Counted from the stretch's first letter, positions 1 to 5,626 are shown. The stretch: 6,056 bases of DNA from Bacillota bacterium (GCA_023420245.1 JAEZWL010000213.1:1-6056), one strand, 5' to 3'. Translations and numbers: made by a program. Notes: a model not told the origin generated them from the letters alone.

Positions 1-755
1 ATACAGCCGTACATGGCAATCTGCATGGCGGGCAGGTCAAACTGTACGATTTTTTCTGCCTTCAGAGAGAAATTCATCAGGTTATCGTTGGCTCGCTTAA
101 ACTTTTCTTTTTCGTAATTGGAGCGGACAAAAGCCTTTACGACACGGATGGCGATGAGGTTTTCCTGAACCGAACCGTTCATCTCATCATATTTATCAAA
201 CATTTCGCGGAATTTAGGAAACGCCACGGCAATAACGCCAATGAGGATGATAGCCAAAAAAGGGATTGCCACATAAAAAACGCTGACCAAACTGGAATTG
301 ATCTGATAAGCCATGATGGTTGCGCTCACCAGCATAACGGGAGCACGGATCATCAGGCGAATCACCAGCATAAAAGCGTTTTGCAGGTTTGTAACATCCG
401 TTGTGAGTCTTGTTACCAGAGACGCAGAGCTGAATTTATCAATATTGGAAAATGAGTACTCCTGTACCTTTCCAAATAAATGGCGTCGGATTTCGCTGCC
501 AAAGCCCATACCGGCAATGGAACCGAAGCGGGCGGAAATAATACCAAAGGTCAGAGAAATCAGCGCGACCAGGGTCATCATTCCCCCGACCCGAATCACA
601 TAGCCGATATCCTTGCCCGGAATCCCGTTGTCCACAATATCTGCCATAAAAATGGGAATTCGGACCTCCAGCATAACCTCGATGATAACCGTTAAAGGGG
701 TCAGCAAAGTAGCCAACCAATATTTGCGCATCGATGGCGCAAACGCTTTCAGCAT
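1..755 (-). CDS. ABC exporter half-transporter, N-terminal membrane domain (partial, runs off window)
   Basis: Reading leftward from ATG at 755, the frame stays open to the window edge: 251 residues visible, with the C-terminal ATPase domain outside. The visible part is a type-I exporter transmembrane domain. Hydrophobic segments lie near residues 13-29, 55-75, 130-150 and 157-180. The segment around 107-121 (DKFSSASLVTRLTTDV) matches the family pattern preceding TM3, and 197-210 (QENLIAIRVVKAFV) is the conserved intracellular-loop motif of LmrA/YheI/BmrC-type half-transporters. By family, such proteins export drugs or lipids by ATP hydrolysis as homo- or heterodimers. An AAAGGAG ribosome binding site (763-769) sits 7 nt before the ATG, inside the end of the marR gene. 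The start codon overlaps the marR stop by 7 nt, so translation is probably coupled. MarR-ABC-ABC operons are common in Clostridia, so a second half-transporter may follow outside the window (inference). Substrate unknown. Confidence 0.93.
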   Translation of the reverse strand, partial: MLKAFAPSMRKYWLATLLTPLTVIIEVMLEVRIPIFMADIVDNGIPGKDIGYVIRVGGMMTLVALISLTFGIISARFGSIAGMGFGSEIRRHLFGKVQEYSFSNIDKFSSASLVTRLTTDVTNLQNAFMLVIRLMIRAPVMLVSATIMAYQINSSLVSVFYVAIPFLAIILIGVIAVAFPKFREMFDKYDEMNGSVQENLIAIRVVKAFVRSNYEKEKFKRANDNLMNFSLKAEKIVQFDLPAMQIAMYGC

Positions 756-1267
756 TTATTTTCTCCTTTCTGTTCGAAGAGACGATTTTTCTCTGCAGTC
801 ATCGTGTCGATTAAGGCAAACATGGTTTTATCCTTAAATTCGTCGGACTCCAGATTTTGGGTCATTCGGTTAAGATAGTAATAGAACTGTTTACATTCAT
901 CCTGAGTGAAGCCTTCAAACATCCGCCGGTTAATCGTGTTGAACGCGGCAGCGGCCCTTCGCGATATTTCATTTCCCTTTTCCGTCGCGGAAAGCCGGTT
1001 GCATCTTAAATCCCCCTCATCGGCTGTTTTTTGGATCAGTCCGCTTTTCTGCATACGCTTGACCGAGGTTGCGATTGACGGCGCAGATACCTGCAAAAAA
1101 TCGGCCAGCTGCTTTTGCGTGCAGTTTTCATGGGAGGAAATATACTGCAATATCGGAATTTGACCAGAATACACCCCGTATTCCGCCGCCGCGCGGTGAA
1201 TGTAGATGCGGTGCAGAATATTAAGCTCGCCAATGCGCTTCGTGATATCACGGTAAATCATTTCCAT
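749..1267 (-). CDS. MarR-family winged-helix transcriptional regulator
   Basis: A 172-residue protein, near the family's usual 140-170. An N-terminal helical dimerisation part (about 1-45) precedes a winged helix-turn-helix. The helix-turn-helix spans about 50-80 (QKQLADFLQVSAPSIATSVK, then RMQKSGLI). The wing at about 84-98 carries the D86-x-R88 pair and the TEKG end typical of MarR proteins. A longer C-terminal helical part (100-172) completes the dimer interface. I start at ATG 1267 because AAGGAG (1276-1281) lies 8 nt upstream. The in-frame ATG at 1300 would add 11 residues, has no ribosome binding site and falls inside a leader hairpin. It is first in an operon with the ABC exporter, its stop overlapping the exporter start. 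It presumably represses its own operon by binding the repeats at 1347-1381 and releases on exposure to an unknown small molecule (inference from family and layout). Confidence 0.93.
   Translation of the reverse strand: MEMIYRDITKRIGELNILHRIYIHRAAAEYGVYSGQIPILQYISSHENCTQKQLADFLQVSAPSIATSVKRMQKSGLIQKTADEGDLRCNRLSATEKGNEISRRAAAAFNTINRRMFEGFTQDECKQFYYYLNRMTQNLESDEFKDKTMFALIDTMTAEKNRLFEQKGENKC
763..769 (-). promoter_or_regulatory. Ribosome binding site of the ABC exporter gene
   Basis: AAAGGAG on the minus strand, 7 nt before the ATG at 755. It lies inside the marR reading frame and fixes the exporter start, which overlaps the marR stop codon. Confidence 0.85.
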
Positions 1268-1275
1268 AAACCCTT

Positions 1276-1281
1276 CTCCTT
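1276..1281 (-). promoter_or_regulatory. Ribosome binding site that decides the marR start
   Basis: AAGGAG on the minus strand, 8 nt from ATG 1267. This is the reason for choosing 1267 over the upstream in-frame ATG at 1300. Confidence 0.85.
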
Positions 1282-1293
1282 GCTTCAAAAATT

Positions 1294-1336
1294 CCCGCAT
1301 TCACGGTGCGGGGCTGTGAGAAGCGAACTCTTACAG
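1294..1336 (-). promoter_or_regulatory. marR operon leader: two adjacent hairpins, second with U-tract (possible attenuator)
   Basis: In the minus-strand transcript, a first hairpin (1336 to 1314) has an approximately 9-bp stem with one A-C mismatch, one G-U pair and a loop of about 5 nt containing UUCG. One nucleotide later a second hairpin (1312 to 1294) pairs CCCGCA with TGCGGG around a 7-nt loop, followed by AA and five T. The second has intrinsic-terminator shape with a short 6-bp stem. It ends just before the marR ribosome binding site, so it could attenuate transcription or affect translation. The pairing is seen in sequence; the function is inference. Confidence 0.45.
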
Positions 1337-1346
1337 AGGCTTCAAA

Positions 1347-1381
1347 TTAATTAACCGATTAACAATTAACCAGTTAATTAA
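1347..1381. promoter_or_regulatory. Probable MarR operator: repeated TTAACC-type palindromes
   Basis: Two 12-bp near-palindromes, TTAACCGATTAA (1351-1362) and TTAACCAGTTAA (1366-1377), lie 15 bp apart centre to centre. They are enclosed by a perfect 9-bp inverted repeat, TTAATTAAC (1347-1355) and GTTAATTAA (1373-1381). The block starts 4 bp downstream of the marR -10 box and covers the expected transcription start, which fits autorepression by a MarR dimer. AT-rich palindromes of this size are typical MarR sites. No binding evidence is available. Confidence 0.7.
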
Positions 1382-1384
1382 CCC

Positions 1385-1413
1385 AGTTTAATACAGATCT
1401 TCTTCTAAGTCAA
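1385..1413 (-). promoter_or_regulatory. Promoter of the marR-ABC exporter operon
   Basis: On the minus strand, -35 TTGACT (1408-1413), a 17-bp spacer and -10 TAAACT (1385-1390). Transcription should begin near 1378, inside the operator block, giving a leader of about 110 nt before the marR ATG. The -10 matches only 4 of 6 consensus bases; the -35 matches 5 of 6. Confidence 0.65.
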
Positions 1414-1488
1414 TAACAATTTATTATTTTTGTAAAACTATCCATATAAAGGCAGGAAGAGACGCACCGGTTTTTAAAATATCTTCCA

Positions 1489-1517
1489 TTGACAATTTTA
1501 TATAATAAGTTTATAAT
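1489..1517 (+). promoter_or_regulatory. Consensus sigma-A promoter of the amino-acid importer operon
   Basis: TTGACA (1489-1494), a 17-bp spacer and TATAAT (1512-1517): a perfect match to the housekeeping consensus at both boxes. An A/T-rich stretch just upstream (1471-1482) could act as an UP element. Transcription should start near 1524, leaving a leader of about 148 nt. A promoter this strong before a nutrient importer suggests control is exerted downstream, in the leader, or by an unseen repressor (inference). Confidence 0.85.
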
Positions 1518-1551
1518 TTCGCTAAGTATTTAATATTTTTAGCAAAACAAA

Positions 1552-1605
1552 GAGGTTATTGCAAAATTTGACTGGAATTCTGCAATTACCTCCCGTTTTA
1601 TTTTC
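1552..1605 (+). promoter_or_regulatory. Leader hairpin with U-rich tail (possible attenuator) in importer operon
   Basis: GAGGTTATTGCA (1552-1563) pairs with TGCAATTACCTC (1581-1592): 11 of 12 positions pair, with one T-T mismatch, around a 17-nt loop. The stem is followed by CCG and a T-rich tail (1596-1605). It lies between the promoter and the start of the first gene, so it would be an attenuator if it terminates. Its right arm has an alternative partner at the Shine-Dalgarno, positions 1658-1666. I see no T-box conserved core and no known riboswitch class. The pairing is seen in sequence; the role is inferred. Confidence 0.55.
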
Positions 1606-1622
1606 ATCTGAAATTATTTTCT

Positions 1623-1653
1623 ATGTACATCCGCGTAGGACGCGGATGTACAT
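1623..1653 (+). repeat. Perfect 14-bp inverted repeat just before the Shine-Dalgarno
   Basis: ATGTACATCCGCGT (1623-1636) and ACGCGGATGTACAT (1640-1653) are exact reverse complements separated by only AGG. The octamer ATGTACAT is itself palindromic, so it also occurs as a direct repeat 23 bp apart. As RNA it would be a very stable hairpin ending 4 nt before the GGGG of the ribosome binding site. As DNA it could be an operator. It has no U-tract, so it is unlikely to be a terminator. Confidence 0.9.
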
Positions 1654-1654
1654 G

Positions 1655-1661
1655 AAAGGGG
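1655..1661 (+). promoter_or_regulatory. Shine-Dalgarno of the binding-protein gene
   Basis: AAAGGGG, with 10 nt before ATG 1672. It is weaker than the AAGGAG sites of the other genes here. It lies next to the 1623-1653 hairpin and can pair with the right arm of the upstream leader hairpin. Confidence 0.7.
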
Positions 1662-1671
1662 TATTGTTTTC

Positions 1672-2580
1672 ATGAAGAAGTCAAAAAGAATTCTGTCACT
1701 GGCATTATGCGCTGTTCTCTCTGCCGGTATGGTCGCAATTGCGGGCTGTTCCCAAGGTGCAGGTGCGTCGGGTAATTCCGCCGCGCCCGCTGCAAACGGT
1801 GCGGCTGCTTCCTCCGGCGTGAACGGAAGCAAAAAAGTACTGAAGGTCGGAATGGAGTGCAATTACGCACCGTATAACTGGACCCAGGCCGACAACAGCA
1901 ATAACGCGGTTCCGATTTCCAACAGCTCCGGCGAATACGCGAACGGCTTCGACGTAATGATGGCAAAGAAAATTGCGGATTCTATCGGCTACGAGCTTCA
2001 AATCGTTAAAACCGAATGGGACGGTCTTGCCCCCGGTGTTGCTTCCGGCAAGTTGAATGCCGTTATCGCAGGGATGAGCATTACGCAGGATCGCCTGAAA
2101 ACTGTCGATTTTACAGACCCTTATTACAAGGCCACCATTTTCGCCATGGTAAAAAAGGACAGTAAATACGCATCCGCGAAGGGTGTGGCTGATTTAAAGG
2201 GCGCGAAATGCACCTCGCAGCAGAATACCATCTGGTACGATATGCTCAAGCAGATTCCCGAGGCAAATATCCAGCCCGCTATGAAAACAGTGCCCTCCCT
2301 CATCGTGGCGCTCTCTTCCGGAAAAACCGACGTTTTTGTGACGGACAAGCCTACGGCCATGGGCGCAACCTACACCAACAAGGATCTGGTTATGCTTGAT
2401 TTCTCCGCCGGCAGCGATGATTTTAAAGCCTCCGACGAGGATGTAAACCTCGGTATTGCCGTTTCAAAGCAGACTCCTGAGCTAAAGGATGCCATGAACG
2501 GCGCCCTTACAAAAATTTCTCAGGCAGATCGCGATAAAATCATGGAAGAGGCTATTAAGGTTCAGCCTTCCGCACAATAA
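1672..2580 (+). CDS. Polar amino-acid ABC importer, substrate-binding lipoprotein
   Basis: A 302-residue extracytoplasmic binding protein of the SBP_bac_3 (GlnH/HisJ-like) family, which captures a polar amino acid and hands it to the permease. Residues 1-25 are a lipoprotein signal peptide (Lys/Arg-rich start, hydrophobic core) ending in the lipobox IAGC, so Cys26 should be lipidated and anchor the protein to the membrane. An Ala/Gly/Ser-rich linker (27-53) follows. The two-lobe fold begins at about 55 (KVLKVGMECNYAPYNW). Other family marks are GFDVMMAKKIA (92-102), the GMSITQDRLKTVDFTDPYY block (134-152) whose Arg141 corresponds to the carboxylate-binding arginine, and TDVFVTDKPTA (219-229). 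The position usually reading Q-x-G-T reads QQNT (183-186), a variant I recall from a clostridial/streptococcal subgroup. The exact substrate (Lys, Arg, His, Gln or cystine) cannot be told from sequence. First gene of the importer operon. Confidence 0.93.
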   Translation: MKKSKRILSLALCAVLSAGMVAIAGCSQGAGASGNSAAPAANGAAASSGVNGSKKVLKVGMECNYAPYNWTQADNSNNAVPISNSSGEYANGFDVMMAKKIADSIGYELQIVKTEWDGLAPGVASGKLNAVIAGMSITQDRLKTVDFTDPYYKATIFAMVKKDSKYASAKGVADLKGAKCTSQQNTIWYDMLKQIPEANIQPAMKTVPSLIVALSSGKTDVFVTDKPTAMGATYTNKDLVMLDFSAGSDDFKASDEDVNLGIAVSKQTPELKDAMNGALTKISQADRDKIMEEAIKVQPSAQ

Positions 2581-2601
2581 ACGGTCAAAGACAAGATAAA
2601 T

Positions 2602-2609
2602 AAGGAGAG
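2602..2609 (+). promoter_or_regulatory. Ribosome binding site of the permease gene
   Basis: AAGGAGAG in the 40-bp gap after the binding-protein stop. The spacing from GGAG to ATG 2621 is 13 nt, longer than usual, but no closer start codon exists and the residues after 2621 match the family start. Confidence 0.75.
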
Positions 2610-2620
2610 AGTTGTAATCT

Positions 2621-3430
2621 ATGAATCCTAGCGATTCCGATTTTTTCGGCTGGGTATTGTTATTACTGAATAAATACGGCACCATTTTTCTGCACGGCGC
2701 CGAAAGCACGATTATACTGGCACTGGTCGGTACCCTGATCGGGTGTATCATCGGTATTCTGGTCGGCGTGCTGAGAACCATCCCTGTCGGTACAAACGCG
2801 AATCCGGTTGTGAAAATACTCAACCGGATTATGCAGTTTATTTTGGCGGCATACATAGAAATCTTCCGCGGCACACCGATGATCGTGCAGGCAATGGTGG
2901 TTTATTACGGCTCCATGCAGCTGTTTAAGCTTGATATGAGCCCGATGACAGCCGGTTTTTTGGTTGTTTCGATTAATACCGGCGCCTATATGGCGGAAAC
3001 CGTGCGCGGCGGTATCGATTCGATTAGCATTGGTCAAACCGAAGCCGCGAAGGCAATCGGTATGACGCACTGGCAGACAATGGTCAGCGTTATCATGCCG
3101 CAGACCATTCGGAATATCCTGCCCCAGATTGGCAACAACCTGATTATCAACATAAAGGATACCTCTGTTTTGAACGTCATCAGCGTAACGGAGCTTTATT
3201 TCTCTGGCAATTCAGCCGCCGGCGCGTATTTACGGTACTTTGAGGTATTCTTCATTATCAGCGTGATTTACTTTATTATGACATTTACCTGTTCCCGCCT
3301 GCTGCGCTGGCTGGAGCATAAAATTGACGGTTCCAGCTACTATTCGCTTGTAAAGAGCGACATGATGGCAGACCCCTGCGGTCATAATCCCGTCAAGGCG
3401 CAAGGAGGTCACGGAACATGGAAGAAGTAA
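2621..3430 (+). CDS. Polar amino-acid ABC importer, permease subunit
   Basis: A 269-residue inner-membrane permease of the HisM/GlnP (HEQRo) family that forms the translocation path for the amino acid. Hydrophobic segments lie at about 29-51, 70-96, 108-125, 155-178 and 205-223. Family marks are EIFRGTP (80-86) followed by MIVQ, and the EAA loop at 141-160 (EAAKAIG, then IMP at 158-160), which docks on the ATPase. Only one permease gene is present, so the transporter presumably uses a homodimer. After the last membrane segment there is an unusually long polar tail (about 232-269) with no recognisable domain. Its last codons overlap the ATPase ribosome binding site and the first 13 nt of the ATPase gene. 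That overlap suggests translational coupling to keep subunit amounts matched. Confidence 0.94.
   Translation: MNPSDSDFFGWVLLLLNKYGTIFLHGAESTIILALVGTLIGCIIGILVGVLRTIPVGTNANPVVKILNRIMQFILAAYIEIFRGTPMIVQAMVVYYGSMQLFKLDMSPMTAGFLVVSINTGAYMAETVRGGIDSISIGQTEAAKAIGMTHWQTMVSVIMPQTIRNILPQIGNNLIINIKDTSVLNVISVTELYFSGNSAAGAYLRYFEVFFIISVIYFIMTFTCSRLLRWLEHKIDGSSYYSLVKSDMMADPCGHNPVKAQGGHGTWKK
3402..3409 (+). promoter_or_regulatory. Strong ribosome binding site inside the permease gene
   Basis: AAGGAGGT, 8 nt before ATG 3418, is fully complementary to the 16S rRNA 3' end core. It fixes the ATPase start within the permease reading frame and supports the 13-nt gene overlap. Confidence 0.9.
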
Positions 3431-4167
3431 ACTCCCCCATTCTCCAAATTCGCCACCTGAGCAAACGGTTCGGGAATAATCCGGTTTTGAAGGATATCGA
3501 TTTTGAAACCAACCACAAGGATGTTATTTGTATTATCGGTGCCTCCGGCTCCGGCAAATCGACACTTCTTCGCTGCGTGAATATGCTGGAAACCCCAACC
3601 TCCGGCGAGATTCTTTTCCACGGAAAAAACATTATGGATAAGGGCAGCAACATCAACGAGTACCGTTCCAAGGTCGGCATGGTTTTTCAGTCCTTTAACC
3701 TTTTTAATAATATGACCGTTCTGCAAAACTGCATGGCGGGTACGACAAAGGTACTGAAAAAGGACAAAAATACAGCGCATGAAACCGCGCTGAAATACCT
3801 GGCAAAGGTCGGTATGGCGGAATATATTAATGCAAAGCCGCATCAGCTTTCCGGCGGACAGCAGCAGCGCGTCGCGATTGCGCGCGCTCTCGCGATGGAG
3901 CCCGAGGTTCTTCTGTTCGATGAGCCAACCAGCGCGCTTGACCCCCAGATGGTCGGCGAAGTGCTCACAGTAATGCGCGATTTGGCAAAGGAAGGCATGA
4001 CGATGGTCATCGTCACCCACGAAATGGCTTTTGCGCGTGATGTTTCCTCCCGCGTGGTATTCATGAAGGACGGTGTGGTTGCCGAAGAGGGCAAGCCGCA
4101 GGATCTGTTCAACAACCCGCAGCAGGAAGCGACGAAGGAATTCCTTTCCAGATTCATAAATCAATAA
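3418..4167 (+). CDS. Polar amino-acid ABC importer, ATP-binding subunit (GlnQ/HisP type)
   Basis: A 249-residue cytoplasmic ATPase, close to the 240-250 usual for this family, which powers the importer. All nucleotide-binding motifs are intact: Walker A GASGSGKST (41-49), Q-loop Gln91, ABC signature LSGGQQQR (144-151), Walker B VLLFDEP with catalytic Glu169 (164-170), D-loop SALD (172-175) and switch His201. The signature and the phrase HEMAFARDVSSRVVFM (201-216) are characteristic of the polar amino-acid subfamily. It has no C-terminal regulatory domain, unlike MetN. It is the third and last gene of the operon and is followed 6 nt later by the first terminator hairpin. A 255-codon open frame on the opposite strand is a shadow of this gene. 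Confidence 0.96.
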   Translation: MEEVNSPILQIRHLSKRFGNNPVLKDIDFETNHKDVICIIGASGSGKSTLLRCVNMLETPTSGEILFHGKNIMDKGSNINEYRSKVGMVFQSFNLFNNMTVLQNCMAGTTKVLKKDKNTAHETALKYLAKVGMAEYINAKPHQLSGGQQQRVAIARALAMEPEVLLFDEPTSALDPQMVGEVLTVMRDLAKEGMTMVIVTHEMAFARDVSSRVVFMKDGVVAEEGKPQDLFNNPQQEATKEFLSRFINQ

Positions 4168-4173
4168 GATAGT

Positions 4174-4207
4174 CAAAGCCCCTGCATCGCTTGATGCAGG
4201 GGCTTTG
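4174..4207. terminator. Hairpin downstream of the importer operon (first of two)
   Basis: CAAAGCCCCTGCATC (4174-4188) pairs perfectly with GATGCAGGGGCTTTG (4193-4207) around GCTT: 15 bp, GC-rich. Only a short TTT follows the GC core on either strand, so it may be a weak terminator alone and may mainly protect the mRNA 3' end. Confidence 0.7.
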
Positions 4208-4212
4208 AAACG

Positions 4213-4240
4213 AAAAGGAACTCCACTCGAGTTCCTTTTT
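4213..4240. terminator. Bidirectional intrinsic terminator between convergent genes
   Basis: AAAAGGAACTC (4213-4223) pairs perfectly with GAGTTCCTTTT (4229-4239) around CACTC. On the plus strand the stem core GGAACTC is followed by TTTTT, and on the minus strand by TTTT. It therefore serves the importer operon from the left and the flippase-like gene (stop at 4249-4251) from the right. Confidence 0.88.
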
Positions 4241-4248
4241 ATGTTATC

Positions 4249-5565
4249 TTATTTTCTTGTTAAGATTCCTTTCACCATAGCAATCTCATCCCTGTTCGGA
4301 ATAAGAAGCCTGTGAAACGGTGTTTTGGTAAAGACACAGAAGATGATGATGGAGGATAAGCCCTGCAATGTCAGTGTGATCGCGGTGGCGGCGGCGACTC
4401 CGTTGATTCCCATGATTGGAACCAGCAGGATACTGAACAGCAGGTTTGCAACAATGCCCAAAGCCGTGGGGATAATATTCAGCTCGGGGCGACCGTAAGC
4501 GGCAATAGAATTGTTGAGCACCTTCGCATACGAAATAAACACGGAACCGATTATCAGATATCTTAAAGGCTCTAAAGCGCCGATATATATCGGGAAGATT
4601 TTCGGGACAAAGAAATCCGCAACCCAAACCAAAAGAAGCGCCGAAACCAGTGTGATGTAAGTAACCAGCTTGGAGGAAATCAGGGTCAGCTTCAGCTTAT
4701 CGCTCTTTTCCTTCATGGCGGCAATCCGGCTCATGATTACCATACTGACCGCGTCGGGAATAATCCACACCTGCTGCATCATGGTGACCGATGTGTTATA
4801 AACGCCGAATTCGCTCACGCTATACCCCCCCTGAACAACATAGCTCCCGAAATTCGAGTTCAGGTAGTTCATGATATTGCTGACATGAGCTTTCAGGCTG
4901 TATTTCATGATACTGGAGGTATGATCGGGGATATTATCCTCCTCGGCCGGCTGGGGCATTGGGCCGCTCCAGCGCTTTATGCTGTATAAAGCCAGTAGAA
5001 TCATTGCCAGTGAAATCGCGATGGTCGCCCAGACCCACAGAGCGGCGGACGGATGCAGAAATATCGTAACAGCCAATGCAAACACAAGAAATCGCTGAAT
5101 CAGTACAACCATGTTATAAGAGCGGAATTTGTTCTCGCCGCGCAATACGGCAATGCTGTTGTTCAAGACCACAGAGCTTACTCCGTAAACCACCATGGCT
5201 ACCAGATAGAGCGGAGGAATATTCTGGAAGGAAGGTGTGTTTTTCATTACCAAAAGAACCGCGGTTCCAATTAGAACAATAGCAACTGAAATCCATAGGG
5301 TCAGCTTCTTGATCGCCGCCCGGGTGTTTTGAATTTTATACCGCGAGACATAGTAGATGATGGCGGAATTAACGCTTAATCCAAGAATGGTAGAGAAACC
5401 GCCGCCCCAAAGCTGCACGGTATTATAAAGCCCCTTTACGGAAGAGCCTACACGGTTCAGCACCAGCAGGCTGGCTACCAGACTTAAAATGGAACCAAAT
5501 GCGTTGGTTCCGAATGTATCGAGTGAATCGCGAATAATGGAACTTCGAACTTTTTTTTCCTTCAT
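4249..5565 (-). CDS. Wzx-like flippase / polysaccharide biosynthesis membrane protein (MOP superfamily)
   Basis: A 438-residue integral membrane protein, within the 400-500 usual for oligosaccharide flippases. It has about 12 hydrophobic segments (for example near 22-38, 88-107, 117-137, 152-170, 175-195, 298-317, 333-350, 364-384 and 388-411). The N-terminal half opens with the family pattern of a polar start followed by a helix (SLDTFGTNAFGSILSLVASL, 14-33). The C-terminal region 357-396 (YGRPELNIIPTALGIVANL, then LLVPIMGINGVAAATAI) is the classic repeat of Polysacc_synt_C-type flippases. By family it would flip lipid-linked sugars across the membrane. No glycosyltransferase or other polysaccharide gene is visible, so the substrate is open and a MATE-like role is not excluded. 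The start at 5565 has GGAG (5576-5579) 10 nt upstream. It is transcribed alone from its own promoter and ends at the shared terminator. Confidence 0.85.
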   Translation of the reverse strand: MKEKKVRSSIIRDSLDTFGTNAFGSILSLVASLLVLNRVGSSVKGLYNTVQLWGGGFSTILGLSVNSAIIYYVSRYKIQNTRAAIKKLTLWISVAIVLIGTAVLLVMKNTPSFQNIPPLYLVAMVVYGVSSVVLNNSIAVLRGENKFRSYNMVVLIQRFLVFALAVTIFLHPSAALWVWATIAISLAMILLALYSIKRWSGPMPQPAEEDNIPDHTSSIMKYSLKAHVSNIMNYLNSNFGSYVVQGGYSVSEFGVYNTSVTMMQQVWIIPDAVSMVIMSRIAAMKEKSDKLKLTLISSKLVTYITLVSALLLVWVADFFVPKIFPIYIGALEPLRYLIIGSVFISYAKVLNNSIAAYGRPELNIIPTALGIVANLLFSILLVPIMGINGVAAATAITLTLQGLSSIIIFCVFTKTPFHRLLIPNRDEIAMVKGILTRK

Positions 5566-5601
5566 TTACTCTATACTCCAATTTTATTATTACTGAAAAA
5601 C

Positions 5602-5626
5602 ATGAAGTATATTATATCACCTTCAT
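5602..5626. repeat. Small inverted repeat over the flippase -10 box
   Basis: ATGAAG (5602-5607) and CTTCAT (5621-5626) flank 13 bp containing the -10 hexamer. The position suits a repressor site, but arms of 6 bp can occur by chance. Confidence 0.3.

Noticed and set aside
1300..1302. Upstream ATG as the marR start
   Set aside because: It has no ribosome site, lies in the loop and stem of a leader hairpin, and would put 11 atypical residues before a good start with AAGGAG.
1495..1613. CodY-like boxes (1495-1509 over the promoter and the TTTCA-nn-TGAAA palindrome at 1602-1613)
   Set aside because: The first matches the CodY consensus at only about 9 of 15 positions; the second has the wrong spacing. 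The small palindrome is real, but I would not name a regulator for it.
1623..1655. A 10-codon frame starting at the left arm of the 14-bp hairpin
   Set aside because: No ribosome binding site precedes it (the upstream bases are A/T only), and its sequence is dictated by the inverted repeat.
1524..1671. T-box or lysine riboswitch in the importer leader
   Set aside because: The leader is too short for a lysine riboswitch, and the conserved T-box antiterminator core is absent.
2482..2874. A 130-codon minus-strand frame across the binding-protein/permease junction
   Set aside because: It lies opposite two well-supported genes and an intergenic ribosome site, and has no recognisable domain.
3409..4176. 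A 255-codon open frame on the minus strand opposite the importer ATPase
   Set aside because: It is the exact shadow of a gene with every ABC ATPase motif intact. Its own translation is rich in His, Cys and Arg, has no family motif and no ribosome binding site.
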